Assembly: GCA_001940655.1 (NCBI GenBank)
Contig: MBAA01000013.1
Span: forward strand, 3,114 to 8,506
DNA: 5,393 nt
From: Promethearchaeota archaeon CR_4
GTDB taxonomy: Archaea; Asgardarchaeota; Lokiarchaeia; Sigyniarchaeales; CR-4
Direction of reading: 5' to 3'
The notes beneath the pieces are model-generated. The model did not search any database. It worked only from the letters and a program-made list of their open reading frames with translations, and had not been told where the DNA came from. This document shows, one piece after another, positions 4,457 through 5,393 of this stretch. A program made the position numbers and the translations under genes. Positions within the stretch are counted from its first letter, which is position 1. Every line of letters begins with the position of its first letter.

Positions 4457-5393
4457 TTAATCCATATCGCCCATACCGCCTGGAGGCATACCACCGGGCC
4501 CACCAGGACCGCCACTTTTGCCGGCCGAAATTACATCATCAATACGGAGAATCATTTGACTTGCTTCCGAAGCTGACTTGATTGCTTGCTTCTTCACGGC
4601 CACGGGTTCGATGACTCCTGCTTTCATCATGTCCACGACTTCGCCGGTGTCTAAGTCAATCCCAGCATTCAAGTCGCCATTCCCGTGGGCAGATCGCACT
4701 TTCATGAGGGCCTCGATCTGGTCGAGTCCGGCGTTTTCGGCGAGCGTCTTAGGCACGACTTCCATCGAGTCCGCGAATTTACGGACCGCGAGTTGTTCTC
4801 GCCCACTCAGGGTTTCAGCATACTCGCGCAACTGTTTTGACAATTCAACCTCAATAGCCCCACCACCTGGGACGATGGCACGCTCTTCAACGATATCTTT
4901 CACCACGCAGAGCGCATCGTGCAATGCCCGTTCTGCTTCCTCGGTCACCATCTCGGTGCCGCCCCGGATTAAAATGACCACTGCCTTGGGGTCTTTGCAT
5001 CCTTCGATGAAAGTCCAGTCCTCAGTCATCACTTTGCGTTCTTCCACGAGGCCAGCCACCCCGAGCTTGTCGTCGGTGATGTCATCAAAGTCGTTGAGGA
5101 TCTTGCCGCCTGTAGCCTTTGCGAGCTTCTCGAGATCACTCTTTTTCACGCGCCGAACTGCCAGGATTCCCTTCTTTGCCAGAAAGTGCTGGGCGAGGTC
5201 ATCAATGCCTTTTTGGCAGATAACCACGTTCACTTTTGCAGCGGCGAGCTTCGTGACCATATTCTCGAGGATCTTCTGCTCTTGGTCAAGGAATTCCTGA
5301 ATTTGCTCAGGAGAGGTGATTTGCAATTTCGCGTCAAATTCCGTCTTCTCGACTTCCATCGCGGCTTGTACGAGGGCAATTTTCGCGTTCTCA
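4457..5393 (-). CDS. thsA: Thermosome subunit (group II chaperonin), C-terminal part; cut by right edge
   Basis: An ATP-driven protein-folding chaperonin of the cytoplasm, assembled in two stacked rings. The frame is open to the window edge: before the internal methionine at 5359 it reads ENAKIALVQAA, the normal family continuation, so that ATG is not a start. About 311 of a usual 540 or so residues are visible. Numbering from the first visible codon, the apical domain runs to about residue 110 (ITSPEQIQEFLDQEQKI is the helical protrusion region). The intermediate domain includes RALHDALCVV with the presumed catalytic D159, and then VPGGGAIEVEL (174-184). The equatorial domain includes ENAGLD, the EPVAVKKQAI stretch and ILRIDDVI. 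The tail GGPGGPGGMPPGGMGDMD is the flexible Gly/Met-rich end that projects into the cavity. The ATP-binding GDGTT motif lies beyond the edge. The paralogue (alpha, beta or gamma) cannot be assigned, so the symbol is only nominal. Confidence 0.96.
   Translation of the reverse strand, partial: ENAKIALVQAAMEVEKTEFDAKLQITSPEQIQEFLDQEQKILENMVTKLAAAKVNVVICQKGIDDLAQHFLAKKGILAVRRVKKSDLEKLAKATGGKILNDFDDITDDKLGVAGLVEERKVMTEDWTFIEGCKDPKAVVILIRGGTEMVTEEAERALHDALCVVKDIVEERAIVPGGGAIEVELSKQLREYAETLSGREQLAVRKFADSMEVVPKTLAENAGLDQIEALMKVRSAHGNGDLNAGIDLDTGEVVDMMKAGVIEPVAVKKQAIKSASEASQMILRIDDVISAGKSGGPGGPGGMPPGGMGDMD

Noticed and set aside
4578..5300. 240-codon plus-strand open frame, Ser/Thr/Arg-rich
   Set aside because: Antisense shadow of the thermosome gene, arising from its codon composition; no family features.
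5326..5359. ATG 5359 as the start of a short 300-aa chaperonin
   Set aside because: The frame continues upstream to the edge with the conserved thermosome sequence ENAKIALVQAA, so this is an internal methionine.

Overview
The window is archaeal. It carries the C-terminal part of a group II chaperonin (thermosome), ribosomal proteins eL38 and eL40, the start of an archaeal/eukaryotic-type peptidyl-tRNA hydrolase (Pth2), and a zinc-ribbon plus KH protein of the archaeal NusA-like type. TATA-like promoters and oligo-T terminators without hairpins fit this. eL38 is patchily distributed in archaea and, from memory, is commonest in the TACK/Asgard side of the tree, so I lean to that side without naming a phylum. 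Sampled stretches of the thermosome and the FAD-dehydrogenase gene are about 48-57% G+C; two sampled stretches of the epimerase gene are about 37-38%.

Left part (1-883, minus strand): a translation operon read right to left, eL38 -> NusA-like KH/Zn-ribbon protein -> pth2, which runs off the left edge. None of the three genes has a convincing ATG start. eL38 and pth2 each have a TTG exactly 7 nt after a strong Shine-Dalgarno (SD) sequence. The middle gene has an SD but only an ATC where the start should be. Head-to-head with this operon, a small eL40 gene (1047-1211, plus strand) starts from the same intergenic space, so 884-1046 is a divergent ribosomal-protein promoter region.

Middle part: a solitary, AT-richer dTDP-4-dehydrorhamnose 3,5-epimerase (rfbC/rmlC, plus strand, 1329-1859) lies behind its own TATA-like element and a small inverted repeat. 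It faces a small acidic coiled-coil protein of unknown function (1907-2296, minus strand), which looks leaderless.

Right part (minus strand): a PurE-like gene and a COG2509-type FAD-dependent dehydrogenase form a tight two-gene operon (purE first, 7 nt gap). A roughly 250-nt AT-rich spacer follows, then the 3' end of the thermosome gene, truncated by the right edge.

No mobile element, CRISPR array, tRNA or rRNA was seen. Most genes are housekeeping. The points worth a second look are the non-ATG translation operon with its apparent ATC start, a KH domain that seems to have lost its GxxG loop, a PurE lacking the second active-site histidine, and a CxxCxxC cluster in the FAD enzyme.
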